From the NCBI GenBank assembly GCA_021779635.1, contig JAJYAH010000415.1, forward strand, positions 1 through 6,453: a DNA stretch of 6,453 nt, written 5' to 3'. This document shows, in pieces, positions 1 through 6,453 of the stretch (position 1 is the stretch's first letter; each line of letters starts with the position of its first letter). The notes beneath the pieces were generated by a model. It did no database searches. It worked only from the letters and a program-made list of their open reading frames with translations, and had not been told where the DNA came from. The position numbers and the translations under genes are program-made. The stretch is from Pseudomonadota bacterium (GTDB lineage Bacteria > Pseudomonadota > Alphaproteobacteria > Rhizobiales > Xanthobacteraceae).

Positions 1-1850
1 GCCAATTGAGGCATGAAGCTCCGGAGCGAGAGATTCGGATTAAAAAAGGGGTCGGACAGCAGCTTTTCGCCCCATTTGGCGGTCATGAAATTAACTTCGC
101 GCTGAAAACGCCGTTTCTTTTCTGCGGTCTGGTCCGAACCCCGAGATTTGGATTCGTGATGATGCAGCACCGCGTAAGGCGTCCAGATGATCCGATATCC
201 GGATTCTCTGACCCGCAAACACAGATCGACATCGTTAAAGGCAACGGGGAGGTTGTCGCGATCCAGTCCGCCGACTTGGTCGAACACTGAGCGCCGAATC
301 AGGAGGCAGGCCGCGGTGACGCAACTGACGTCCTGCGGCAGCGCCAAGCGTCCGAAGGCCCCTTTTTCGCTGCCCGGGGATCCCAGGTACCGGTGCTCGG
401 CAACTCCGCCGATGCCGAGGACGACGCCGGCGTGCTGTAGCGTTCCGTCCGGATAAAGCAGTTTCGCGCCCACGATACCGATCGTGGGGTCGCTGAAATA
501 TCGCGCCATCTCCTTGAGCCAGCGGGGATCGATCATGGAGACGTCGTTGTTCAGCAGCAAGACCAGTTCGCCACTCGATTGAGCGATCGCCCTGTTGTTG
601 ATGTCGGAATAGTTGAAGGGGCCCGGACACCTCACGACCTTTATCCCTCGTTTTCCAACCTCCGCGAAATAAGCCAATGTCCCGGGCTCGCAGCTGTCGT
701 TGTCGGCGATGATGATCTCCAGCCCCGGGTAGTCGGTTTGCGTCAGCAATCCATCGATCGCTGCCTGCAGAATGTCGGGAAAATCGCGGGTGGGGATGAC
801 AACGGAAATGCGGGGCCAGGACACGGGATCAGGACGAACCACGTGGTGAAAATCCGCCATCACGTCTTCGATCTCGACGGATTTGCCGAAGCTGGCGAAA
901 TGTTCGACCAGCGCGCGGCGCGCCGCTGCAGTGGCTCGGCCGAAATTGGCGCAAGACATTGTCGCGGCATGGTCATGGTACAGGATATAGGGAATGTGAA
1001 TAATCGGTCCCTTCGTCGAAGCGATGACGCGAAGCGCAAGGTCATAGTCCTCGCTGCCCTCGTAACCGGCGCGGAAGCCGCCGACACGCTCTATCGCGGC
1101 GCGCTTGTAGGCCGTTAGATGGTTCAGGTAATTCTGGCCGTAGAAAAGCTCGGGACTCCAGTCTGGTTTGAAGTCCGGATCGAAGCGTTTGCCGCGAGCA
1201 TCCAGCTTGTCCTCGTCGGAATAGAATATGTCTGCATCTCGGTTCTGCAGGACAGCCTCGGCGACCATATAGAGCGCATGGTCGGCAAGTGCGCCATCAT
1301 GGTCGAGAAGCGCAACGTATTCGCCCTCGGCCAGAGCAAGTGCTGAATTGCTTGCTGCTGAAACATGTCCGTTGATTTCCCGATAGACGCATTTGATACG
1401 GCTGTCTGCGTGCGCATATCTGTCAAGAATTTTCCGGATATGCAGAGACGCAGAGGCGTCGTCTGCGATGCACAGTTCCCAGTGCGGGTAGATCTGATTG
1501 CGTACGCTTTCGATGGCCTTTCGGAGAAGCGGCGCGGGCGTCTCAAACACCGGCATGACTACCGATATCAGAGGTCGGGCGGGAAGCCTGCCGATACGAC
1601 TCCGAATCTTGTGACGGTCCAACTTCGACAGCGCGTCGAAATTCCGTATCCAGTGGCCGTAGTCTGTTATGCCAAAAATGCGAATGCGGATAAGCCGCAA
1701 GCCTCGGAAAGGGACGCCCGCAATATACCTAATCAGCGGCTTGGACCACGTCGGCATCCTTTTAAACGCGGCGCGCAACAAAAGGATCACCTGCAATTTG
1801 CCGTCCTTAGAATATCGGTCGGTAGAATCTTGAGCCCGAAAGAGCGCCAT
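1..1850 (-). CDS. Tandem GT2 glycosyltransferase (two GT-A modules), C-terminal end cut by the window edge
   Basis: The reading frame is open for 616 codons from ATG 1850 to the left edge. The N-terminal ~94 residues are basic and not catalytic. Module 1 spans about residues 95-330: SVVMPVF near 97-102, IADDAS near 128-133, the DxD-type DHD at 183-185, YSDEDK at 210-215, the PDFKPDW box at 225-231 and SEDYDLALR from 266. Module 2 spans about 347-600: ISVVIPTRD at 348-356, ADNDS at 382-386, NND at 434-436 and FNDVDLCLR from 538, followed by HHH at 563-565. Such tandem GT2 proteins are cytoplasmic or membrane-associated enzymes that add sugars to O-antigen, capsule or other surface glycans from nucleotide-sugar donors. 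The exact sugar cannot be read from the sequence. A stop at 1872-1874 precludes an earlier start. ATG 1850 has no good ribosome site. TTG 1796, with AAGGA 7 bases upstream, is an alternative start. The NPNLSL motif shortly before the edge suggests little is missing. Confidence 0.93.
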   Translation of the reverse strand, partial: MALFRAQDSTDRYSKDGKLQVILLLRAAFKRMPTWSKPLIRYIAGVPFRGLRLIRIRIFGITDYGHWIRNFDALSKLDRHKIRSRIGRLPARPLISVVMPVFETPAPLLRKAIESVRNQIYPHWELCIADDASASLHIRKILDRYAHADSRIKCVYREINGHVSAASNSALALAEGEYVALLDHDGALADHALYMVAEAVLQNRDADIFYSDEDKLDARGKRFDPDFKPDWSPELFYGQNYLNHLTAYKRAAIERVGGFRAGYEGSEDYDLALRVIASTKGPIIHIPYILYHDHAATMSCANFGRATAAARRALVEHFASFGKSVEIEDVMADFHHVVRPDPVSWPRISVVIPTRDFPDILQAAIDGLLTQTDYPGLEIIIADNDSCEPGTLAYFAEVGKRGIKVVRCPGPFNYSDINNRAIAQSSGELVLLLNNDVSMIDPRWLKEMARYFSDPTIGIVGAKLLYPDGTLQHAGVVLGIGGVAEHRYLGSPGSEKGAFGRLALPQDVSCVTAACLLIRRSVFDQVGGLDRDNLPVAFNDVDLCLRVRESGYRIIWTPYAVLHHHESKSRGSDQTAEKKRRFQREVNFMTAKWGEKLLSDPFFNPNLSLRSFMPQL

Positions 1851-2151
1851 AATACTTGATCCGGGATATCTTCATTCAAATGCGATCCGTTATCATTCCG
1901 TTCTCGCGTTTGCACAATGAATTCGTGAGTAGTCAGGCAGGCCGGGATCCTCAGGCAGTCCGCTTAACCATCCACAAGGTGCCAATCGGTTATCGACAGA
2001 AAATCGACGGTGATAGTTTTCAGATTGCGCCGATGGAGCATTCATGAAGCGTGAAATCGTGTCAGGTCAAGACGGGTGATATCCTGAGTGGAGCATTGCC
2101 CTTCCCATGTATTTCTCAATTTAGTATACTCTGTTCTCTGTTCGCGCGGCA
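1851..2151. other. Spacer without a supported gene
   Basis: About 300 bases lie between the glycosyltransferase start and the IS110 remnant. Short open frames on both strands (for example 1856-2047 plus, and 1893-2045 minus) show no recognisable protein or ribosome site. TATACT occurs within an AGTATACT palindrome near 2125, but no -35 box fits it. The right part (about 2050-2151) may be the eroded 3' end of the IS110 element, since the minus-strand frames just past the transposase resemble its lost C-terminus only faintly. No terminator hairpin was found. Confidence 0.5.
1889..1917 (-). promoter_or_regulatory. Possible weak sigma70-type promoter for the tandem glycosyltransferase
   Basis: On the minus strand TTGTGC (1917-1912) is followed after 17 bases by GATAAC (1894-1889). 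These match three of six and four of six consensus bases. Transcription would start near 1882, giving a leader of about 32 bases before ATG 1850. The spacing is ideal but the boxes are weak, and no operator-like repeat is seen beside it. Confidence 0.22.
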
Positions 2152-2728
2152 TCAGAAAAGGGCTTTATAGGGCGTTCGTGGCCGCCGGTTGTCGGTTGGT
2201 GGGTACCTGGGGAAAACAGGCCATATAGAACACGTTGCGCGTCCGGCGACGTCCGCCCTTGATGTGCCGCTCACCTCGACGCCGGCTGCTGTCGCATCGT
2301 AAGGAGCCAGACCCAGCAAGGCCGCAACGATCTTATTGTTGGCTTGCCCTAGTTCCGGCATGGCGGCAATGAGCGCAGCAGAGGTCGTGCGGCCGATTCC
2401 CGAAACGCTTTCGGTGATCTCGGCGAGTTCGGCAAAGCGCGGCATGGCCTGGATCATTGCCTCGATCCTGATCAGTTCGACAGCGATCGTCTTCGATATC
2501 CGGGCCTGTATCCGCCGAACCGCGGCTGGCACCGCATGCTGACCTTGGCTTTCCAGCTTGGCCCTGCACGGCCCGGCGCGCTTTCACCATCTGTTGAAGC
2601 TGCTCGCGCGCCGCATCGTAGGCCTGGCCCGGAGCTTCGTCGAAGGTCTCGGCGAACCAGGCAATCATCTCAGCATCGATCGTGTCATTCTTGGCGAATG
2701 TTCGACTGGGTAACTGTCCGGGGTTCGA
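2152..2728 (-). pseudogene. IS110-family transposase remnant (5'-truncated, frameshifted)
   Basis: Minus-strand fragments in three frames join into one IS110-type protein. The first piece carries KNDTIDAEM (2692-2666), with the last two acidic residues of the DEDD RuvC-like domain, then WFAETF and QLQQMVKARRA. The frame changes between about 2572 and 2560, after which KLESQGQHAVPAAVRR leads into a long helix and SGIGRTTSAALIAAMPELG, the hallmark of the C-terminal Transposase_20 domain. A second shift near 2296-2299, after GLAPYD, moves to the frame with DSSRRRGERHIKGGRRRTRN, which contains the catalytic-serine region. This frame then hits a stop at 2167-2165. The first ~75 residues, with the first D and E of DEDD, are absent, and a few residues between NPGQ and FAKND also look deleted. 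The element cannot be active on its own. Its ends and any guide-RNA region are not recognisable. Confidence 0.85.
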
Positions 2729-2788
2729 GAGGGCGCGATTGCGTCCGCAGCGCCAGCGTGGCAAATTACGCGAAATTACTGCAAAAAG

Positions 2789-4843
2789 ATGGATCGAATT
2801 TCCGTGATACCTGCAGAAGTCTCCCGCCGCGCGGTCGCGGCGACGCTCCTGATCGCCGTAGTGTCGCTGTTCCGCTTGGTCTGGCAGGCCAACACGCCGC
2901 TCGTTATCCTCTGGTGGGCGCCCCATGACGACGGTCTGTTCATGCGGCTTGCCGCGAATATCGCGTCCGGAAAATGGCTCGGACCTTACAACCAGTTCAC
3001 CTTGATGAAAGGGCCGGGCTATCCGCTGTTTCTTGCTGCGAGCGCGGCCAGCGGCCTGCCCGTCACGGTCACGCATGCGATCCTCGCCATCGTCGCGAGT
3101 CTTTCCGCCGCCTGGGCGATCGCGCGCGTCAACGGCTCGCGGTCTCTTGTGATCACGGCGTTCCTGCTCCTGATCTTTCTGCCCGTCAGTTTTGATCCTG
3201 ATCTGGGCAGGATTTTCAGGGACCAAATCTACTGGGGCCTGACGCTTCTATTCTTCTCGACTTTTGCGGTGGTGATGCTCGCGCCACCGGCGCGGACCGC
3301 GCCGCGCCTGTGGCTGGCGGTGACGTGCGGCGCGATTCTGGGCTGGACCTGGCTGACGCGCGAAGAGGGGGTCTGGCTCATTCCGGGCATCGCGATCGTG
3401 CTTATCGGAAAGGCGCTGCAATGCCGGCTCGACAAACAACGGCTGCGTCCCACCGTCACCGCCGCGGTCACCGTCGCCGCCGGCTTTGCCGCAGTATATC
3501 TGTCGTTCCTGACGGCCAACGCGATCTACTACGGCCGGCCCGTCGGGGTTGACATCAAGGAATGGAACTTCACTGCTGCGCTTTCGGCACTGGAAAGCAT
3601 CGATGATGGTGGCGCGCCGACGCCCTACGTTCCAGTATCGAATGGCGCGATACGGCAGGCGGCGGAGGTCAGCCCGACTTTCCGGCCGCTCGCCGCGAGT
3701 CTTGAAGGCCCGCTCAAGGTTTGGCAAAGTCATGGCTGCGCAGTGTACTCCTGGACGTGTGGCCAATTCGCCGGCGGCTGGTTCGTGTGGGCGCTGCGCG
3801 ATGCGGGCGCGAGCAACGGGTTTTACGCCTCTCCCGCCATCGAATCCCGCGAGTTCGGCAAGGTGGCGGACGAAATACGACAGGCCTGTGATCAAGGCCG
3901 GCTGCGCTGTCACGCCCGGCTGGTTGATCTCGTTCCTCCGATCACTCCGGAACAGTGGTGGAAAATCCCCGGCGCCACGTTGAACGCGATCCGGTTGATC
4001 AGTCTTGTGAGCGTGCCCTCGATCGGTGAGCGGCAACCTATCTCAGAGAGGAACATCGCGATATTCAATCGCTATTGGCAGTTCCTGAATTTTCCCCGTG
4101 CCGTTCCGCCGATTGCGGAGACGATCGTCTCCGGGTGGTTCTACAACAAGGCGGACGCCAGCGAGTGGCCGGCTTTTCGGGTAGACGGCGAAGCTACGGA
4201 TATTGCGACCTTGGTCAAGCGCGTTGCAAGTCCCGACCTCGTCACCGCGTTTCATGATCCAGGCGCAACGCAGAACGGGTTTCAGGTCACGTATGGCTGC
4301 AAATCGACCTGCAAGCTTTCAGCTACGCTCAGCAACGGCCGCGAAATAGCAGTCGCGCTGTCTCCCTGGCGCACGGCGAACGCTGCGGAAGGTGAACGTA
4401 CCCTTTACATCGATTCAGTCGTGCCGCAACATGCATTGGCCGGACCCGACCCCCGCAATGCGGCGGCGCGCGCGGTCACCAGCGCCGCATTCCGGATCTA
4501 CCACGTTCTTTTCCCGGTGGTGCTTGGGCTCGGACTGCTCTGCTATGCCTTCAGAATCATTGGCGCGGTCCGGATGCGCCAATTCACGCCGGCGCTGATC
4601 CTGGCTACCGCGGCGTGGGCGCTGATCCTGACGCGTTGTGTTCTGATAGCGCTAATCGATGCGATCTCGTTCCCGGCCATCCAAATGGGTTACTTGGCGC
4701 CGGCATCGTATTTGGCCGGGTTGGCGGCCATGCTGTCTTTCTGCGCTATCAGATCGCAAGACCCGCTAACCAAGCGTCGCGGTGACCAAAGAGGATCAGA
4801 TTGCTTTTCACCCCCAGCAGCCGAGCCTCATCAATCTGAATGA
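2789..4843 (+). CDS. Polytopic membrane protein, probable GT-C-type glycosyltransferase
   Basis: An intact 684-residue protein. Predicted membrane helices lie at about 14-33, 92-112, 118-135, 147-165, 174-190, 195-208, 222-247, 566-590, 600-622 and 633-655. Basic loops (for example 208-221 and the tail after 655) suit a cytoplasmic N- and C-terminus. After helix 1 comes an Asp-Asp pair (D47, D48) in HDDGLFMRLA, followed by KGPGYPLF at 74-81. This is the usual place for the catalytic acid of lipid-phospho-sugar-dependent GT-C enzymes (PMT/ArnT-like). TREEGVW at 190-196 follows a later helix. Residues ~248-562 form a large, probably periplasmic domain with cysteine pairs 317/324, 367/374 and 504/508. 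A segment from GWFY (449-452) to about 527 looks like a small beta domain. ATG 2789 is the only ATG after the in-frame stop at 2711, and its ribosome site is poor. Donor and acceptor are unknown; a GT-C role is inferred from layout, and a non-enzymatic membrane protein is possible. Confidence 0.85.
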   Translation: MDRISVIPAEVSRRAVAATLLIAVVSLFRLVWQANTPLVILWWAPHDDGLFMRLAANIASGKWLGPYNQFTLMKGPGYPLFLAASAASGLPVTVTHAILAIVASLSAAWAIARVNGSRSLVITAFLLLIFLPVSFDPDLGRIFRDQIYWGLTLLFFSTFAVVMLAPPARTAPRLWLAVTCGAILGWTWLTREEGVWLIPGIAIVLIGKALQCRLDKQRLRPTVTAAVTVAAGFAAVYLSFLTANAIYYGRPVGVDIKEWNFTAALSALESIDDGGAPTPYVPVSNGAIRQAAEVSPTFRPLAASLEGPLKVWQSHGCAVYSWTCGQFAGGWFVWALRDAGASNGFYASPAIESREFGKVADEIRQACDQGRLRCHARLVDLVPPITPEQWWKIPGATLNAIRLISLVSVPSIGERQPISERNIAIFNRYWQFLNFPRAVPPIAETIVSGWFYNKADASEWPAFRVDGEATDIATLVKRVASPDLVTAFHDPGATQNGFQVTYGCKSTCKLSATLSNGREIAVALSPWRTANAAEGERTLYIDSVVPQHALAGPDPRNAAARAVTSAAFRIYHVLFPVVLGLGLLCYAFRIIGAVRMRQFTPALILATAAWALILTRCVLIALIDAISFPAIQMGYLAPASYLAGLAAMLSFCAIRSQDPLTKRRGDQRGSDCFSPPAAEPHQSE

Positions 4844-5440
4844 CCAACCGCTGTCACCCGCCACAGTTTTGCGCAAATCGCGCTCGCTCATCAGATTCAG
4901 ATTCTCTTCTTTTGCAATCTCAGGTTGCTCGAGCCTTCTCAAGGATGAGTCGGAACCATGCCTTCGGCAACCAGTGCAAAAGCGGCAGTTGGGTGTGAAA
5001 TTCGACCGGAAACCAGCGGTTGAGGTGGTGAGACAGAACCCCTTGCGCGCTACTCGAGCACATTCGGCCACCATCTTGCGCTGGTTCTCGAAGCAGCCGA
5101 CGTGCTCCAGCACCGCGGAAGAATGCACATAGTCGAATGCCCCGTCCTCGAAGGGCAGGTCTAACGCGTCGGCGTGAACGAAGCGAAGGCCGGGATACAA
5201 CTCTTCCAAAAATCGCGCGTCATCGATCCCGGCAGCGACAATCTTGTCCTTGTAGGGATACAGCATCTCGAAATAATTCGATGACGTCGCGCCGAAACAG
5301 AACCGAAACGCATTCAAGCATGGCCTGTTTACGAAGGGCGCGATTGAAGAGCAAAAACAAGCTGAGGTATTGATAAGACGGTCGCAGAAGCTGCTGCAGG
5401 ATATTAAGTGATGCGAAAACTTTTCCGGCGTCGGATATAC
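4749..5440 (-). pseudogene. Class I SAM-dependent methyltransferase pseudogene (multiple frameshifts, 5' end lost)
   Basis: Fragments on the minus strand read in order as one methyltransferase. The piece from 5440 contains SISDAGKVFASLNILQQLL. After a shift near 5345-5318 comes SSNYFEMLYPYKDKIVAAG, then DARFLEELYPG, ADALDLPFEDGAFDYVHSS and AVLEHVG, which are motifs II-III of Methyltransf_11-like enzymes, and AECARVARKG. One base is missing in a proline codon at 5022-5023 (TTP then NRW). The next frame carries NRWFPVEFHTQLPLLHWLPK and stops near 4921. A third change returns to EENLNLMSERDLRKT, and a fourth near 4850 gives EARLLGVKSNLILFGHR, ending at TGA 4751-4749. The glycine-rich SAM loop (GxGxG) is not evident. 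The intact relative would be about 230-260 residues. In a glycan locus it could have methylated a sugar or lipid, but that is inference. The 3' end overlaps the membrane protein gene by 95 bases, tail to tail. Confidence 0.8.
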
Positions 5441-5466
5441 TGTAGAAGTCTCGACTTAATCTGACA
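5441..5466 (+). repeat. Candidate left terminal repeat of the IS481-like element
   Basis: The 26-base segment starts with TGT and ends with ACA, and holds a near-palindromic core AAGTCTCGACTT (5446-5457). It lies at the junction between methyltransferase-derived sequence and the transposase leader. The partner repeat at the right end would lie beyond the window, so this is a guess from position and end bases. Confidence 0.35.
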
Positions 5467-5493
5467 ATTTGGTTTGAAATGGTGGGCAATGAG

Positions 5494-5549
5494 CCTGCGG
5501 GGCGAGCGGGAGCGCTCACCCAAACGGCGCGCCCGCGCTGCCCCGCAGG
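5494..5549 (+). repeat. Inverted repeat (stem-loop) in the transposase leader
   Basis: CCTGCGGGGC (5494-5503) and GCCCCGCAGG (5540-5549) are perfect 10-base reverse complements. The inner flanks (AGCGGG and CCCGC) extend the pairing imperfectly toward a small loop. The stem ends 8 bases before the ribosome site of the transposase. It could fold in leader RNA and limit translation from outside transcripts, as seen in several IS families, but that role is inferred. Confidence 0.6.
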
Positions 5550-5557
5550 TTCCGCAC

Positions 5558-5562
5558 AGGAG
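5558..5562 (+). promoter_or_regulatory. Ribosome binding site of the IS481-like transposase
   Basis: AGGAG lies 7 bases before ATG 5570. This is the best Shine-Dalgarno sequence in the window and fixes the transposase start at MTQEQK rather than at upstream in-frame codons near 5474. Confidence 0.75.
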
Positions 5563-5569
5563 CCTACAC

Positions 5570-6453
5570 ATGACGCAAGAGCAGAAAGTTATCCGGGCCA
5601 AGGTTGGCGTGCTCGAACTGGCCAAGCAATTGGGCAATGTCAGCCCGGCCAGCAAGATGATGGGCTACAGCCGCGACTGCTTCTACCGGTTTAAGGAACT
5701 TACCACAAAGGAGGCGAGCTGGCGCTGCAGGAAATCAGCCGCAAGAAGCCGATCCTGAAGAACCGTGTTGGCGCCGAGATCGAAACGGCGGTCGTGGCGC
5801 TGGCGATCGAGCGATCGAGCAGCCGACCTGGGCCAGGTCCGCGCCTCCAACGAATTGAAGAAGCAAGGCCTGTCGGTCTCGCCCTTCGGCGAGCGCTCGG
5901 TCTGGCTGCGCCACGATCTGGCGAACACCAAAAGGCGGCTCAAGGCGCTGGAAGCCAAGATGGCGCAAGAGAGCTTCGTGCTGACCGAATTCCAGGTCGT
6001 CGCTCTGGAAAAGGCCAAAATCGAGAAGGAGGTCCACGGCGAGTTTGAAAGCGAATGTCCCGGCTATTGCGGCGCCCAGGACACCTTCTATGTCGGTAAC
6101 ATGAAGGGCGTTGGCCGCATTTATCAGCAGACCTTCATCGATACCTACGCCAAGGTGGTGTTTGCCAAGCTCTACGACCGCAAGACGCCGATCACCGCAG
6201 CGGAGATTCTGCACGACCGGGTGCTGCCATTCTTCGAGGAGCATGGCATCGCGTTGTGCCGGGTGCTGACCGATCGCGGCACCGAGTATTGCGGCAATCC
6301 CCAACATCACGACCACGAGCTCTATCTCGCCGTCGAGGACATCGATCATACCCGCACCAAGACCAAGAGCCCGCAGACCAACGGAATCTGCGAACGCTTC
6401 CATCGCACCGTGCTCGATGAGTTCTATCGCGTGGCGTTCCGCAAGAAAATTTA
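5570..6453 (+). pseudogene. IS481-like DDE transposase, frameshifted; 3' end beyond the window
   Basis: The N-terminus from MTQEQKVIRAKVG to GYSRDCFYRFKEL is a helix-turn-helix DNA-binding region. One base is lost near 5699-5701 (CT-TAC, where a CTN-TAC reading is expected), so the frame continues one register over as YHKGGELALQEISRKKP and then NRVGAEIETAVVALAIE. The original frame stops at 5756-5758. An 8-base duplication (5803-5818) and loss of one G near 5830 bring the sequence back to the starting frame at about 5837. From there it is open to the edge: RASNELKKQGLSVSPFGERS, WLRHDL, then the rve/DDE core with D at 6080-6082 (GAQDTF), D at 6272-6274 (LTDRGTEYCG) and E at 6392-6394 (NGICERF). 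All three catalytic residues are kept, with 39 residues between the second D and the E. Roughly 50 C-terminal residues are missing beyond the edge. IS481 is the best family fit; the related IS3 class is less likely. Confidence 0.85.
5803..5818 (+). repeat. 8-base tandem duplication inside the transposase
   Basis: GCGATCGA occurs twice back to back. With one copy removed, the frame of the upstream piece reads ALAIEQPTW, as expected for this transposase family, so the second copy looks like a slippage-type insertion. Confidence 0.8.

Larger units (their letters stand above)
5441..6453 (+). mobile_element. IS481-like insertion sequence, left part (right end outside the window)
   Basis: The element comprises a leader of about 100 bases with a strong hairpin, and a transposase open to the right edge in its distal part. 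The left boundary is placed at TGTAGAAGTC (5441) because methyltransferase-like translation on the minus strand stops making sense about there, and IS481-type ends usually begin with TGT. The right terminal repeat and any target duplication are not in view, so the boundary is inferred and could be off by some tens of bases. The element points away from the methyltransferase pseudogene and replaces its start. Confidence 0.65.

Noticed and set aside
579..1118. A 179-codon plus-strand frame
   Set aside because: It is the antisense shadow of the GT2 modules, which are fully consistent on the minus strand.
1893..2045. A 50-codon minus-strand frame in the same register as the glycosyltransferase
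   Set aside because: No recognisable protein, no ribosome site, and three in-frame stops separate it from the glycosyltransferase start. It could be a remnant but cannot be supported.
1856..2047. A 63-codon plus-strand frame
   Set aside because: It has no family resemblance and no ribosome site, and lies in the spacer upstream of a divergent gene.
2040..2800. An IS110 guide (bridge) RNA
   Set aside because: The left end and transposase N-terminus are gone and the element ends are unrecognisable, so there is no basis for placing such an RNA.
2333..3226. A 297-codon open frame on the minus strand
   Set aside because: Only the part below about 2728 is real (the IS110 remnant). The rest is antisense to the N-terminal half of the membrane protein and is low-complexity, Arg-rich shadow translation.
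5735..6403. A 222-codon open frame on the minus strand
   Set aside because: It is antisense to the DDE core of the transposase, whose motifs are unmistakable on the plus strand.
1..6453. CRISPR array, tRNA, rRNA, phage or defence system
   Set aside because: No regularly spaced repeats, no cloverleaf or rRNA-like stretch, and no matching protein motifs were seen on either strand.

Overview
The window reads like an accessory surface-polysaccharide (glycan) locus of a GC-rich alphaproteobacterium. The style of the membrane protein, the methyltransferase and the two insertion sequences suggests a Bradyrhizobium-like member of the Rhizobiales. That assignment is inferred from protein character alone, since no rRNA or other taxonomic marker is present.

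Layout from left to right. (1) Positions 1-1850, minus strand: a long, uninterrupted tandem glycosyltransferase with two GT2 (GT-A) modules; its C-terminal end runs off the left edge. (2) Positions 1851-2151: a spacer with no convincing gene, holding only a weak possible promoter for the glycosyltransferase. (3) Positions 2152-2728, minus strand: the remains of an IS110-family transposase, 5'-truncated and frameshifted at least twice. (4) Positions 2789-4843, plus strand: an intact 684-residue polytopic membrane protein with the layout of a GT-C glycosyltransferase and a large, probably periplasmic insert carrying three pairs of cysteines. (5) Positions 4749-5440, minus strand: a SAM-dependent methyltransferase pseudogene, broken by about four frame changes and overlapping the 3' end of the membrane protein gene tail to tail. 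(6) From about 5441 to the right edge, plus strand: an IS481-like insertion sequence with a DDE transposase broken by small indels. It appears to sit at the 5' end of the methyltransferase, which keeps no usable start of its own.

Taken together, the two intact genes (cytoplasmic GT2 enzyme and membrane GT-C-like enzyme) would fit assembly or decoration of a cell-surface glycan. The methyltransferase could once have modified the same product and is now dead. The two decayed insertion sequences mark this as a region of turnover. They also lie where the gene cluster changes direction, so the present neighbours need not be the original ones.

I see no CRISPR array, tRNA, rRNA, phage gene, toxin-antitoxin pair or defence gene. 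The most promising lead is the GT-C-like protein with its cysteine-paired periplasmic domain. The rest is recognisable gene decay and IS activity. I did not find a convincing new system.
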